Shown here: one piece after another, positions 17,669 to 25,856 of the stretch
How the letters are laid out: each line of letters begins with the position of its first letter
Position numbering within the stretch: position 1 is the first letter of the stretch
From: Streptomyces canus 299MFChir4.1
GTDB taxonomy: Bacteria > Actinomycetota > Actinomycetes > Streptomycetales > Streptomycetaceae
Assembly: GCF_000383615.1 (NCBI RefSeq)
Contig: NZ_KB911587.1
Coordinates: 62,001 to 126,000, forward strand
Direction: 5' to 3'
Length of the DNA: 64,000 bases
The notes under the pieces: model-generated
What the model saw: only the letters and a program-made list of their open reading frames with translations
Told to the model about the DNA's origin: nothing
Databases searched by the model: none
Made by a program: the position numbers and the translations under genes

Positions 17669-18712
17669 TCAGTCGCGTGGCGGGGCCGTGCTCGCCCGCT
17701 CCACCAGTCGCGTCGACAGCTCGGTCCGGGTGCTCTCCGGGCGCTCGCCCTCCATCATGCGGACCAGCAGACGCAGGGCCGTCGCCGCCATCTCCGACAG
17801 GGGCTGACGGACCGTGGTGAGCGCCGGAGTGGTCCAGCGGGCCTCGGGGAGGTCGTCGAAACCCACGACGCTGATGTCGTCGGGGACGCGCAGACCCCGC
17901 TCTGCCAGCGCCTCGTACACCCCGAGGGCCATGTGGTCGGAGCAGACGAAGACCGCGGTGGGCGGTCCGGGCAGATCCAGGAGCTCCAGCGTGCGGCGGT
18001 GGGCCGCGCTCTCCTCGAAACCGGCGTGCCGGACGTACTCGGGCCGCTGCCGCATCCCCGCCGCCGCGAGCGCGGAACGGTAGCCCGCCACGCGGGCGCT
18101 GCTGCACATCTTGCGCTGATGGCCGGCGACGACCGCGATGCGCTCGTGGCCCAGCGCCAGCAGGTGCTCGGTCGCCGTCACCCCGCCCTGCCAGTTCGCC
18201 GCGCCCACCGAGACCACGCCCGGCGGCGGCTCCAGGACCGGGTCGATCAGGACGTACGGGATGCGGTGCTGGTCCAGCCAGCCGTACTGCGACGACGTCA
18301 GCTCGGCCAGGTTGAACAGCACCCCGGAGGAGCCGCGCGCGGTGAGCTTGTCCATCCAGCCGCGGTCCGGGCGTCCGGCACGGTTGCGGGTCAGCCCGGC
18401 CGAGACCACCACTTCCAGGCCCGCGTCGTGGGCGGCCGCCTCAACGCCGTGCAGCACCGCCCCCGACCAGGAGGTCTCCAGCGAGTGCACGACCAGGTCG
18501 ACGAGGCCCGACGTCTTCGCGGCGTCGAACCTCGGTCTGCGGACATAGCCGAGCCGGTCCAGCGCCTCGGTGACCCGGCGGCGGGTCTCGGGGGCCACGT
18601 CCTCCCGGCCGTTGACCACCTTGGAGGCGGTCGGCACCGACACGCCCGCCTCCCGGGCCACGACCGCCAGCGTGGGACCGGCCGCCACGCTCGCACTCCC
18701 CGTGCGGACCAT
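17669..18712 (-). CDS. LacI-family sugar-responsive regulator
   Basis: 347 residues. The N-terminal helix-turn-helix and hinge (VAREAGVSVPTASKVVNGRE) precede a periplasmic-binding-protein-like effector domain ending with the typical VVGFDDLPEARWTTPALTTV. ATG at 18712 is preceded by GGAGAGGTGG. An AAGCGCTT palindrome lies 62 bp upstream, consistent with autoregulation. The neighbouring decayed GH43 and alginate-lyase remnants and the pectin/arabinogalactan genes nearby suggest a plant polysaccharide regulon. The effector is unknown. Confidence 0.88.
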   Translation of the reverse strand: MVRTGSASVAAGPTLAVVAREAGVSVPTASKVVNGREDVAPETRRRVTEALDRLGYVRRPRFDAAKTSGLVDLVVHSLETSWSGAVLHGVEAAAHDAGLEVVVSAGLTRNRAGRPDRGWMDKLTARGSSGVLFNLAELTSSQYGWLDQHRIPYVLIDPVLEPPPGVVSVGAANWQGGVTATEHLLALGHERIAVVAGHQRKMCSSARVAGYRSALAAAGMRQRPEYVRHAGFEESAAHRRTLELLDLPGPPTAVFVCSDHMALGVYEALAERGLRVPDDISVVGFDDLPEARWTTPALTTVRQPLSEMAATALRLLVRMMEGERPESTRTELSTRLVERASTAPPRD

Positions 18713-18764
18713 CGGGAACCACCTCTCCGGCCCGCCCGAGGGCCATGAAAGTTTCGACCAGCGC

Positions 18765-18783
18765 GGAAGCAGTAAGCGCTTCC
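18765..18783. promoter_or_regulatory. LacI-type operator palindrome
   Basis: The stretch ggaagcagtaagcgcttcc contains the perfect octamer AAGCGCTT (18774-18781) and the wider inverted repeat GGAAGC...GCTTCC. It lies just upstream of the LacI gene. The same octamer appears at 29079-29086 between two pectin genes, in the context agAAAGCGCTTg. Confidence 0.6.
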
Positions 18784-19145
18784 TACCCTAGGTTCGCCCG
18801 ATGACGTCGGGAAGAGGTCGGGCTGGGCGGGTCTTCAGGTCCCCCTGACTTTCGAAACCCGAACGCTGCCCCGCAACTCAGACGGAACCCGGTGAAGTCG
18901 ACCGTGAAAGCCGCGTCGACCAGGTCCATGGCATGGATTCCGGCCATCGCGCCCGCGAACCGGAGCCTGGACCCGCGGTCGTCGGAGAGACGGGTGAAGT
19001 CCGGTTCCGGACCTGCGGACGGCCGTGCGCCGTCGCTGTCGAGGAACCGGAAACAGGCCACCCCGTCCGCCACGGCCACCCCCAGGGTGAAGGCGCTTTC
19101 CGTGCCGACGGCGACCACGGCCACCTGGCGAGTGCTCCCCTCGCC
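18783..19145 (-). pseudogene. Remnant of a GH43 beta-xylosidase-like C-terminal domain
   Basis: The minus-strand frame ending at 18783 reads as protein-like sequence with AFTLGVAVADGVACFRF, PDFTRLSDDRGSRLRF and AGAMAGIHAMDLVDAAFTV. This pattern resembles the C-terminal concanavalin-A-like domain of GH43 beta-xylosidases. Upstream of about 19145 the frame degenerates, and no catalytic five-bladed propeller is present, so only the tail of a gene remains. It abuts the LacI operator. Assignment is from pattern memory only. Confidence 0.55.
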
Positions 19146-19164
19146 CGCCTGGCCACCACGGCCG

Positions 19165-19500
19165 ACGCGGCGCCCCCGACCTGGACCCACCCCGGCATGT
19201 TGCACAACGCCGGTGACATCAACGGGGCCGAGGTCAGGGTCGCCGCGGGCACCGACCCCTGGCTCTCCGGCTGGAACAAGGTCGGTCGCCGACTCCCGCT
19301 CCCGGTCCACCTGGACCAGCCGGGCCACCGCCACGATCATCCGCGGCGGCACCGGGGAGAACCATCCCGGGTCGGTGTGACCGAGGCCAACGCGGCGTGA
19401 GCGCTGGTCGACGACGCTGACCTCGGTCACCGGCAACGCCGACCGCTTCCTCGCCGCCGGCCTGGGCCAACGGGACCTGTGCACCATGGCCGGGTCAGCT
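19165..19500 (+). pseudogene. Frameshifted remnant of an alginate-lyase-family gene
   Basis: On the plus strand one frame around 19170-19300 reads TWTHPGMLHNAGDINGAEV then AAGTDPWLSGWNKV, the typical mature N-terminus of Alginate_lyase (PF05426) proteins. In a different frame at about 19407-19480 the sequence reads WSTTLTSVTGNADRFLAAGL, which belongs further along the same family. The frames disagree and the region between lacks the expected residues, so the gene is broken and internally deleted. It lies back to back with the GH43 remnant. Confidence 0.55.
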
Positions 19501-19620
19501 GGGCTGCGGCACCCCGAGGTACGCCAAGTAGCGGCCGAACGGCGCTCTGCACCGGAATACCGAGCGGAAGTGTGGTGCTCTGTTGTTACCGGTGCGGTAG
19601 CGCGGTGAGGAGGCTGGTGC

Positions 19621-21207
19621 ATGACAGCAGTCCGGACGAACCCCGTGGTCAGCACGCCGTACGGGGCCGTACGCGGCCGGTACGAGAACGGCGTCGCGGT
19701 CTTTCGGGGCATCCCCTACGCGGCCCCGCCCTTCGGCCCCCGCCGCTTCCGCCCACCGGAGCCGCCCGAGCGCTGGGACGGCGTGCGCGACACGGTCGAC
19801 TTCGGGCCGACGGCACCGAAACCGCCGTACTCCGAGGCCTTCGCGCAGTACCTCTCCGACCCGGTCGTGCCCGGCGACGACTGCCTCAACCTCAACGTGT
19901 GGACCCCCGAGCCCGGCCCCGGGGCCCGGCTCCCGGTCCTGGTCTGGCTGCACGGCGGTGCCCTGACCAGGGGTTCCTCCGCGGTGCCGGTGTACGACGG
20001 GCATGCCTTCGCCCGGGACGGCGTCGTGTTCGTCTCGGTGAACTACCGGCTCGGCGTGGAGGGCTACGGCCTGTTCCCCGACGCCCCCGCCAACCCGGGC
20101 CTGCGCGACCAGTTCGCCGCCCTGCAATGGGTCCACGAGGCGATCGGGGCCTTCGGCGGCGACCCGGGGCGGGTGACGCTGGCCGGGCAGTCGGCCGGCG
20201 CGATCAGCACCGGCGCCCTGCTGGCCGCCCCGCAGGCCCAGGGGCTGTTCCGGCGGGCGGTCCTGCAGAGCGGGCCGCCCGAGGTGAGCGACCGCGACAA
20301 GGTGCGGAGGATGGTGCGCCGGATGGCCGGCCGGCTGAAGGTGCCCGCCACCGCCGCGGCCTTCGCCGAGGTCGACCGTGACCTGCTGCTGCGCACCCAG
20401 GCCGAGGTGGGCCGGCTCAGCAGCCCGGTCCTCGGCGGCCCCGCATTCGGGATCGTGGTCGACGGCGACCTCGTGCCGCGCGACCCCCTGGAGGCCCTCA
20501 CCGAGCCGGGTGCCGGCGTCGCGAAGGACGTCGAGCTGATGCTCGGCTGGACCAGCGACGAGTACCGCCTCTGGCTCGTCCCCGGCGGCCTCGTGGAGCG
20601 CGTCGACCGGCTCGGCCCGGTCGCCCTCGCCGGAGCCATGGCCCGCTGCCACTGCGGCTCCGAGGTGGTCCGCGGCTACCGCGCCCTGCACCCCGACGCC
20701 GGCACCGCCGAGACCGTCGGCCAGATGGTCACCGACCACCTGCTCCGCATCCCCCTGCACCGCCTGGCCGGGTCCCGTCCGGGCACGTCGTACGTCTACG
20801 AGTTCGCCTGGCCCTCCCACCTGCCGAAACTCGGCGCCTGCCACGCCCTGGAGCTGGGCTTCGTCTTCGACACCGGAGACACCCCCGAGTCGGCCAAGCT
20901 CGCGGGCGAGGGCGCCCCGACCGAGCTCGCCGACGCCATGCACGGGGCCTGGGTGCGTTTCGCCGTGGACGGTGACCCCGGCTGGCAGCCCTGGGACCCC
21001 ACACACCCGGTCCAGATCTTCGGCAAGGGCGACCCCTACGTCGTGTCCGGCCCTCGGGACCACGATTTCGCGGTGTGGACGGCGGACCCGACCACCGAGG
21101 AGACGGCGCCCGTGTCGGAACCGGCGGAGGGCTGGCCCGCGCGGACCGCGGAACTGCGGTCGGTCGTACGACGGCTGCGGCGCTCGGGGCTCGCCCGCCG
21201 ACACTGA
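19621..21207 (+). CDS. Type-B carboxylesterase/lipase
   Basis: 528 residues, alpha/beta-hydrolase of the carboxylesterase B family. Visible are the oxyanion region VLVWLHGGALTRG, the nucleophile elbow LAGQSAGAIS (Ser191) and the catalytic histidine in LGACHALELGF (His408). No signal peptide is seen, so it is probably cytosolic. Shine-Dalgarno GAGGAGG precedes the ATG at 19621. Natural substrate unknown; p-nitrophenyl-type esterase activity is typical of the family. Its C-terminus is followed by a duplicated 124-bp element. Confidence 0.9.
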   Translation: MTAVRTNPVVSTPYGAVRGRYENGVAVFRGIPYAAPPFGPRRFRPPEPPERWDGVRDTVDFGPTAPKPPYSEAFAQYLSDPVVPGDDCLNLNVWTPEPGPGARLPVLVWLHGGALTRGSSAVPVYDGHAFARDGVVFVSVNYRLGVEGYGLFPDAPANPGLRDQFAALQWVHEAIGAFGGDPGRVTLAGQSAGAISTGALLAAPQAQGLFRRAVLQSGPPEVSDRDKVRRMVRRMAGRLKVPATAAAFAEVDRDLLLRTQAEVGRLSSPVLGGPAFGIVVDGDLVPRDPLEALTEPGAGVAKDVELMLGWTSDEYRLWLVPGGLVERVDRLGPVALAGAMARCHCGSEVVRGYRALHPDAGTAETVGQMVTDHLLRIPLHRLAGSRPGTSYVYEFAWPSHLPKLGACHALELGFVFDTGDTPESAKLAGEGAPTELADAMHGAWVRFAVDGDPGWQPWDPTHPVQIFGKGDPYVVSGPRDHDFAVWTADPTTEETAPVSEPAEGWPARTAELRSVVRRLRRSGLARRH

Positions 21208-21470
21208 GGGCGCGAAGCGCACCTTCAGGGGCGCGGGGAGCTGCGCGAGCAACCCCGACGAAAGCCGCGGCCGCGCACCGTCAGAACCCCTATGGCGATG
21301 AGGCGTATGGCTCCCGCTAGCGCAGCGCCCCGCCCGCTGGTCCTGGGGGGCGCGAAGCGCACCTTCAGGGGCGCGGGGAGCTGCGCTAAAACCCCGACGA
21401 AAGCCGCGGCCGCGCACCGTCAGAACCCCTATGGCGATGAGGCGTATGGCTCCCGCTAGCGCAGCGCCCC
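21208..21470. repeat. Direct duplication of a 124-bp element, period 140 bp
   Basis: The block 21208-21331 recurs at 21348-21470 with only a few differences near 21246/21386 (gcgagcaacc versus gctaaaacc). Each copy starts gggcgcgaagcgcacc and contains caggggcgcggggagctgcg, a sequence type I recall as dispersed between genes in Streptomyces. The second copy ends inside the last codons of the homocysteine methyltransferase gene, so the first copy carries a duplicate of that gene's 3' end. Confidence 0.9.
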
Positions 21471-22397
21471 CGCGATCCCGGAGATCGCCCCCGGCCCCAC
21501 CCGGCAGCACCCCCCGATCAGCCGCGCCCCCGACTTCCGCCACCCGGTGACCTCCTCCGGCGTGAACGAGGACCGTCCCTCCCAGCGGCGCGCGCCCGCG
21601 TTCCAGGTCTCCCCACTGTTGGGATAGACGACCACCGGCTTGCCGGTGACCCGCGCGGCGGTCTCGACCGCGGTGTCCACGTCCTCGGGGACGCAGCAGT
21701 TGACGCCCACCGCGATGACCTCGTCGACGTCGGCGGCGAGGGCGAACGCCTCCTCCAGCGGCTGGCCGGCCCGGGTACGGCCGCCCGCTACGGAGTAGGA
21801 GAGCCAGGCCGGCACACCGAGACCGCGGACCGCCCGCAGCAGCGCCTGCGCCTCGTCGCTGTCCGGGATCGTCTCCAGGGCCAGGACGTCGGGTCCGGCC
21901 GCCGCCAGCACCTCGAGCCGGGGCCGGTGGAACGCCTCCAGCTCGGCCACGCTCAGGCCGTACCGCCCGCGGTACTCCGAGCCGTCCGCGAGCATCGCGC
22001 CGTACGGCCCGACCGAGGCCGCCACGTACAGCGGCCGCAATACCCCCTTCGCCCGCGCCTGCCGCGTCGCCTCCTGAGCCAGTCCGACGCTCAGGGCGAG
22101 CAGTTCGGCGGCCCGCTCGCGCCCGATGCCGCGCTTGGCGAAGCCCTCGAAGGTGGCCTGGTAGCTGGACGTGATCGCCACGTCCGCGCCCGCCTCGTAG
22201 TACGCGAGATGCGCCTCGGTGATCGCCTCGGGCCGCTCCGCGAGCAGCCGGGCCGACCACAGCTCGTCGCTCAGGTCGTGCCCGGCGGACTCCAGCTGGT
22301 TGGACATACCGCCGTCGAGCACGACCGGTCCGGCCGCGAGGGCCTCGGCGAAGGGGCGGGAGAGGGCGTCGGGGACTTCCGGGGTGTCGCTGGTCAT
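21456..22397 (-). CDS. mmuM: Homocysteine S-methyltransferase
   Basis: 313 residues, zinc-dependent methyltransferase of the MmuM/YagD type, which moves a methyl group from S-methylmethionine or SAM to homocysteine to make methionine. The zinc ligands are visible as the cysteine in GVNCCVPED and the pair in LIGGCCRVGP. The N-terminus VVLDGGMSNQLESAG is typical. ATG at 22397. The last codons lie inside the duplicated intergenic element, evidence that the element captured this gene's 3' end. Confidence 0.88.
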   Translation of the reverse strand: MTSDTPEVPDALSRPFAEALAAGPVVLDGGMSNQLESAGHDLSDELWSARLLAERPEAITEAHLAYYEAGADVAITSSYQATFEGFAKRGIGRERAAELLALSVGLAQEATRQARAKGVLRPLYVAASVGPYGAMLADGSEYRGRYGLSVAELEAFHRPRLEVLAAAGPDVLALETIPDSDEAQALLRAVRGLGVPAWLSYSVAGGRTRAGQPLEEAFALAADVDEVIAVGVNCCVPEDVDTAVETAARVTGKPVVVYPNSGETWNAGARRWEGRSSFTPEEVTGWRKSGARLIGGCCRVGPGAISGIAGALR

Positions 22398-22504
22398 GCC
22401 TCGACGCTAACCGAAGGACCGCCGGACGGCCGGGGCCGTCCGGTCCGCGAACACCGGGCTCGGCAGGCGGACCGGACGGGGGTGCCGCGGAACCCCCGGG
22501 TCGT

Positions 22505-24589
22505 TCAGTGCGCCGCGTGGCGCCCGCCCCCGGGTCGCCTGCTCCGCCTCCGCACCGTCGGCGGGACCACCAGGCCGAGCAGCAGTCCCAGCGCCAGGAT
22601 GTACGGCCACCAGCCCAGTCCCTCGCTCGCCTCACCCGTGGCGTGGGGTGCCGCGGCCTCTTCCTTCGGCGTCGAGGCGGAACGGACCTGCGGGGACGCG
22701 CTCGCCGATACGGCGGTCAGGACGACGTCGTTGCCGTCGCCGCCGCGGTAGGTGAGCCGGTAGGTCGTGTCGGCGAGCTTGAGCCGCGTGCCCTCCTTCA
22801 GGCCCTTGAAGGCGCCCACGATCTTCGCGGCGCCCTTGTTGTCCAGCACGGTGATCCTGCGGGCCGGGTCCGCGCCGGCCGCGGCGAGGTCGAGGTCACC
22901 GGACAGCCGTACCGGACCCGTCACCTTCAACGGGGTGCTTCCCAGGACGAGTTGGCCCTTGGCGCTCTGGGTGTACCCGCCGGTGACGGCGAGACCGCCC
23001 GCGACCACGCCCTCGTTCGTGACCGTGCCCTTCACCGTTCCCTTGCCGGACAGCGCGAAGACCACCCGGAGGCCCGCTGTGCCGACGTCGAGCCGTGCGG
23101 CCGTCGAGGTGAGCCGGATTCCCCTGCTGCGGGCGAGTGTTGCTCCGCCGCGCAGGGCCAGCGTGCCCTTCTTGACCGTCGTCGTGCCGGTGTAGGTGAT
23201 CGCGCCACCGGTCAGTGTCGTCGTCGCCCTGCCCGTCTGGGTGAGGGAGCCGCTGCCGCTGATCCGGGGCAGGGTCAGGGACCTGGCCGTGTTGTCGAGC
23301 ACGAGCGAGCCGTTGTTCACGACTTTGTAGAGGCCGCCCCCGGTGTAGAGCCCTCCGTCGCTCCCCGCCTTGCCGCTGCCCAGGCGCAGTGCGGCGCCCT
23401 TCTCGATGGTGGTGGAACCGTCGTAGTACTGGACGGCCGCGAAGGTGACGTCGTTGCCCTTGGTCCCCTTGATGACGATGTCGCCCGCGCCGGGCGCGGA
23501 CAGGGTGTCGTGGAAGCGGCCGCCGCCGATCGGGGCTCCGAGGGTGACCGGCCCGTTGTAGTCGAAGGTCAGCAGTGAACGGGAGCGCGCCGCAAGGAGG
23601 TTGATGTACACCGTCTTCGCCGTGCCCGGCATGAAGATCCTGCTGGTCGTCCCGTCGCCCCACTGGACGTTCGCGCCCTTGATGTTGGTGCCGCGCTTGT
23701 TGACGTTCTTGACGGCCGGGGTCCAGTTCAGGGCGGGGTCGCTGAGCGAGGGATCGGTGTCGCCGCCCTGGTTCGACCAGCTGTACTGGCCCGTCAGGAT
23801 CACCTTGCTGCCCGGCCGGGACTGGACGTTGATGTCGCTGCCGTACTCGCGCTGGTAGAAGTCCATCCGCTCGGTGACGGTCTGTCCCAGCGGGGTGTCC
23901 ACGGTCCAGGTGCCCTGGTTCAGCACCTTGCGCATGTTCGGCAGCGCGGTCGCGTACTCGGGCCGCCCCGCGTTGGTCTGCGTGCCGTTGTCGACGACCC
24001 CGGAGAACGGGCCGGACGTCAGGTCCCACGTGCCCCAGAGGAAGCGCGGCTGGGTGATCAGGCCGGAGCCGCTGACGGTGCCCAGGTTGTAGGCGCTCGT
24101 CAGGGACAGCCGCAGGGTGCCGTCGACCCGGATGTTGTCCTGGTTCAGCCGGAACGCCGGGGTGTTGTAGGGGAAGTGGCCGATCAGTCCTGTCGTCCCG
24201 CCGTCGCCGTACTGCAGGGTCGCCCCGCGCTCGACCGTGATCGCGGGCGGGTCCGGGCGGGTCGTGGTGACGTACGGGTGGTTGCCGCCCTGAGTCCGCA
24301 CGGACTGCCGCTGCCGGGACCTGGGCAGCGTGAAGTCGCTGTCCTTGGTGAGGACCAGCGTCCCGGTGCCGCGCACGGTGAGCGTGCCCTCGCCGCGGAA
24401 CACCCCGTCGTACGTCGTCGTCCCCGCGGGCACGCTGACCACCGTGTCGCCGGTCAGGGTGACGTCCCGGTCCGCGAGGACGTCGGCGGTGACGTCCCGG
24501 GGGCCGGCGGCCAGAGCCGGGGGAGCCCAGGCCAGGAGGGCGACGAGGGCGCCCACGACTGCTGCTGTCTTGCGGGTTTGGCTGCTCAC
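22505..24589 (-). CDS. Large surface protein with autotransporter-like beta-helix repeats
   Basis: 694 residues. A signal peptide (AAVVGALVALLAWAPPALA) is followed by a long Gly/Thr-rich region built of passenger-associated repeats, for example GTTTYDGVFRGEGTLTVRG, YDGSTTIEKGAALRLGSG and TYTGTTTVKKGTLALRGG. A C-terminal membrane span (WPYILALGLLLGLVV) ends in a cluster of arginines. I chose the GTG at 24589 because the signal peptide begins there; an ATG at 24733 is possible but adds an unusual 48-residue extension. In Gram-negatives such repeats sit in autotransporters; here the protein would be anchored by its C-terminus. It may bind or cleave polysaccharide; function unproven. Confidence 0.68.
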   Translation of the reverse strand: MSSQTRKTAAVVGALVALLAWAPPALAAGPRDVTADVLADRDVTLTGDTVVSVPAGTTTYDGVFRGEGTLTVRGTGTLVLTKDSDFTLPRSRQRQSVRTQGGNHPYVTTTRPDPPAITVERGATLQYGDGGTTGLIGHFPYNTPAFRLNQDNIRVDGTLRLSLTSAYNLGTVSGSGLITQPRFLWGTWDLTSGPFSGVVDNGTQTNAGRPEYATALPNMRKVLNQGTWTVDTPLGQTVTERMDFYQREYGSDINVQSRPGSKVILTGQYSWSNQGGDTDPSLSDPALNWTPAVKNVNKRGTNIKGANVQWGDGTTSRIFMPGTAKTVYINLLAARSRSLLTFDYNGPVTLGAPIGGGRFHDTLSAPGAGDIVIKGTKGNDVTFAAVQYYDGSTTIEKGAALRLGSGKAGSDGGLYTGGGLYKVVNNGSLVLDNTARSLTLPRISGSGSLTQTGRATTTLTGGAITYTGTTTVKKGTLALRGGATLARSRGIRLTSTAARLDVGTAGLRVVFALSGKGTVKGTVTNEGVVAGGLAVTGGYTQSAKGQLVLGSTPLKVTGPVRLSGDLDLAAAGADPARRITVLDNKGAAKIVGAFKGLKEGTRLKLADTTYRLTYRGGDGNDVVLTAVSASASPQVRSASTPKEEAAAPHATGEASEGLGWWPYILALGLLLGLVVPPTVRRRSRRPGGGRHAAH

Positions 24590-24639
24590 ATGATCGGAGA
24601 CGCGCGAAGGCCGGACGGATAACAGAAATCCGGAACGCA

Positions 24640-24651
24640 GAAAGCGCCTTC
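24640..24651. promoter_or_regulatory. Imperfect LacI-type operator
   Basis: The stretch gaaagcgccttc is close to the AAGCGCTT palindromes at 18774 and 29079 but has one extra base in the centre. It lies in the divergent region between the surface-protein gene and the GH43 gene. Confidence 0.3.
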
Positions 24652-24779
24652 TTCTGGTCGCGTCCGACCCGTTGACCTCCTGGTTCCCCAGCCGTACCTT
24701 TCGGCTGTTCGCAATCACAACAGATGTTCTCAATATCGAACATCGCTCTCAGGACACCCCCACCCGAGAGGCAGTCCGC

Positions 24780-25856
24780 ATGAGCCGCGCCCCCGACGTC
24801 CCCCACCGACGACTGCTGCTGAAAGGTGCCCTGGCCGCGGGCGCCCTGGCCGCGACCCCCACCGTCGCCGAAGCCGCCCCGCGCCCGAAGAAGGCCGCGC
24901 CCTACGTGAACCCGCTCGTCCGGCACCGCGCCGACCCGTACATCCACCGGCACACCGACGGCTACTACTACTTCACCGCCACCGTCCCCGAGTACGACCG
25001 CATCGTCCTGCGCCGCTCCCGCACCCTGGCCGGGCTCGCGACCGCCGACGAGTCCGTCCTGTGGGCCAAGCACCCGACCGGTGCCATGGGCGCCCACATC
25101 TGGGCGCCGGAGATCCACCGCGTGGGCGGCAAGTGGTACATCTACTTCGCCTCCGCGCCCGCCGAGAGCGTGTGGGACATCCGCATCTGGGTCCTGGAGA
25201 ACGCCAACCCCAATCCCTTCAAGGGCACTTGGGTGGAGAAGGGCCAGATCAGGACCGCCTGGGAGACCTTCTCCCTGGATGCCACGACCTTCACCCACCG
25301 CGGCTCCCGCTACCTCGCCTGGGCGCAGCACGAGCCCGGCCTGGACAACAACACCGGCATCTTCCTGTCCAGGATGGCGAACCCATGGACCCTGACGGGA
25401 CCTCAGATCCGGCTCTCCACCCCGGAGTACGACTGGGAGTGCGTCGGCTACAAGGTGAACGAGGGGCCGTCGGTCATCGCCCGCAACGGCCGCCTCTTCA
25501 TGTCCTACTCGGCCAGCGCGACCGACTGGCACTACTGCATGGGCCTGCTCACGGCCGACGCCAACGCCGACCTCATGAACCCGGCGAGCTGGTCCAAGTC
25601 GCCGACCCCCGTCTTCACCAGCAACGACACCACCAGGCAGTACGGCCCGGGCCACAACTGCTTCACGGTGGCCGAGGACGGCCGCAGTGACGTCCTCGTC
25701 TACCACGCCCGCCAGTACAAGGAGATCGTCGGCGACCCGCTGAACGACCCCAACCGGCACACCCGCGTCCAGAAGCTCGGCTGGCACGCCGACGGCACCC
25801 CGGACTTCGGCATACCGGTGGCGGACACCGCCACGGCCACGGAGCTCGCGTCATGA
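24780..25856 (+). CDS. Secreted GH43 glycoside hydrolase
   Basis: 358 residues with a twin-arginine signal (PHRRLLLKGALAAGALAA). The five-bladed propeller begins with YVNPLVRHRADPYIHRHTDG, in which the aspartate of RADPYI is the usual GH43 catalytic base; GAHIWAPEIH carries the conserved WAPE motif. Most such enzymes are alpha-L-arabinofuranosidases, arabinanases or xylosidases; arabinofuranosidase action on arabinogalactan would suit the neighbours. ATG at 24780 with GAGAGG upstream. Its stop overlaps the next gene by four bases (ATGA), so the two are coupled. Confidence 0.87.
   Translation: MSRAPDVPHRRLLLKGALAAGALAATPTVAEAAPRPKKAAPYVNPLVRHRADPYIHRHTDGYYYFTATVPEYDRIVLRRSRTLAGLATADESVLWAKHPTGAMGAHIWAPEIHRVGGKWYIYFASAPAESVWDIRIWVLENANPNPFKGTWVEKGQIRTAWETFSLDATTFTHRGSRYLAWAQHEPGLDNNTGIFLSRMANPWTLTGPQIRLSTPEYDWECVGYKVNEGPSVIARNGRLFMSYSASATDWHYCMGLLTADANADLMNPASWSKSPTPVFTSNDTTRQYGPGHNCFTVAEDGRSDVLVYHARQYKEIVGDPLNDPNRHTRVQKLGWHADGTPDFGIPVADTATATELAS

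Noticed and set aside
22896..25787. 963-codon minus-strand open frame across the surface protein and GH43 genes
   Set aside because: Covers two real genes in other frames or strands; no motif in its translation.
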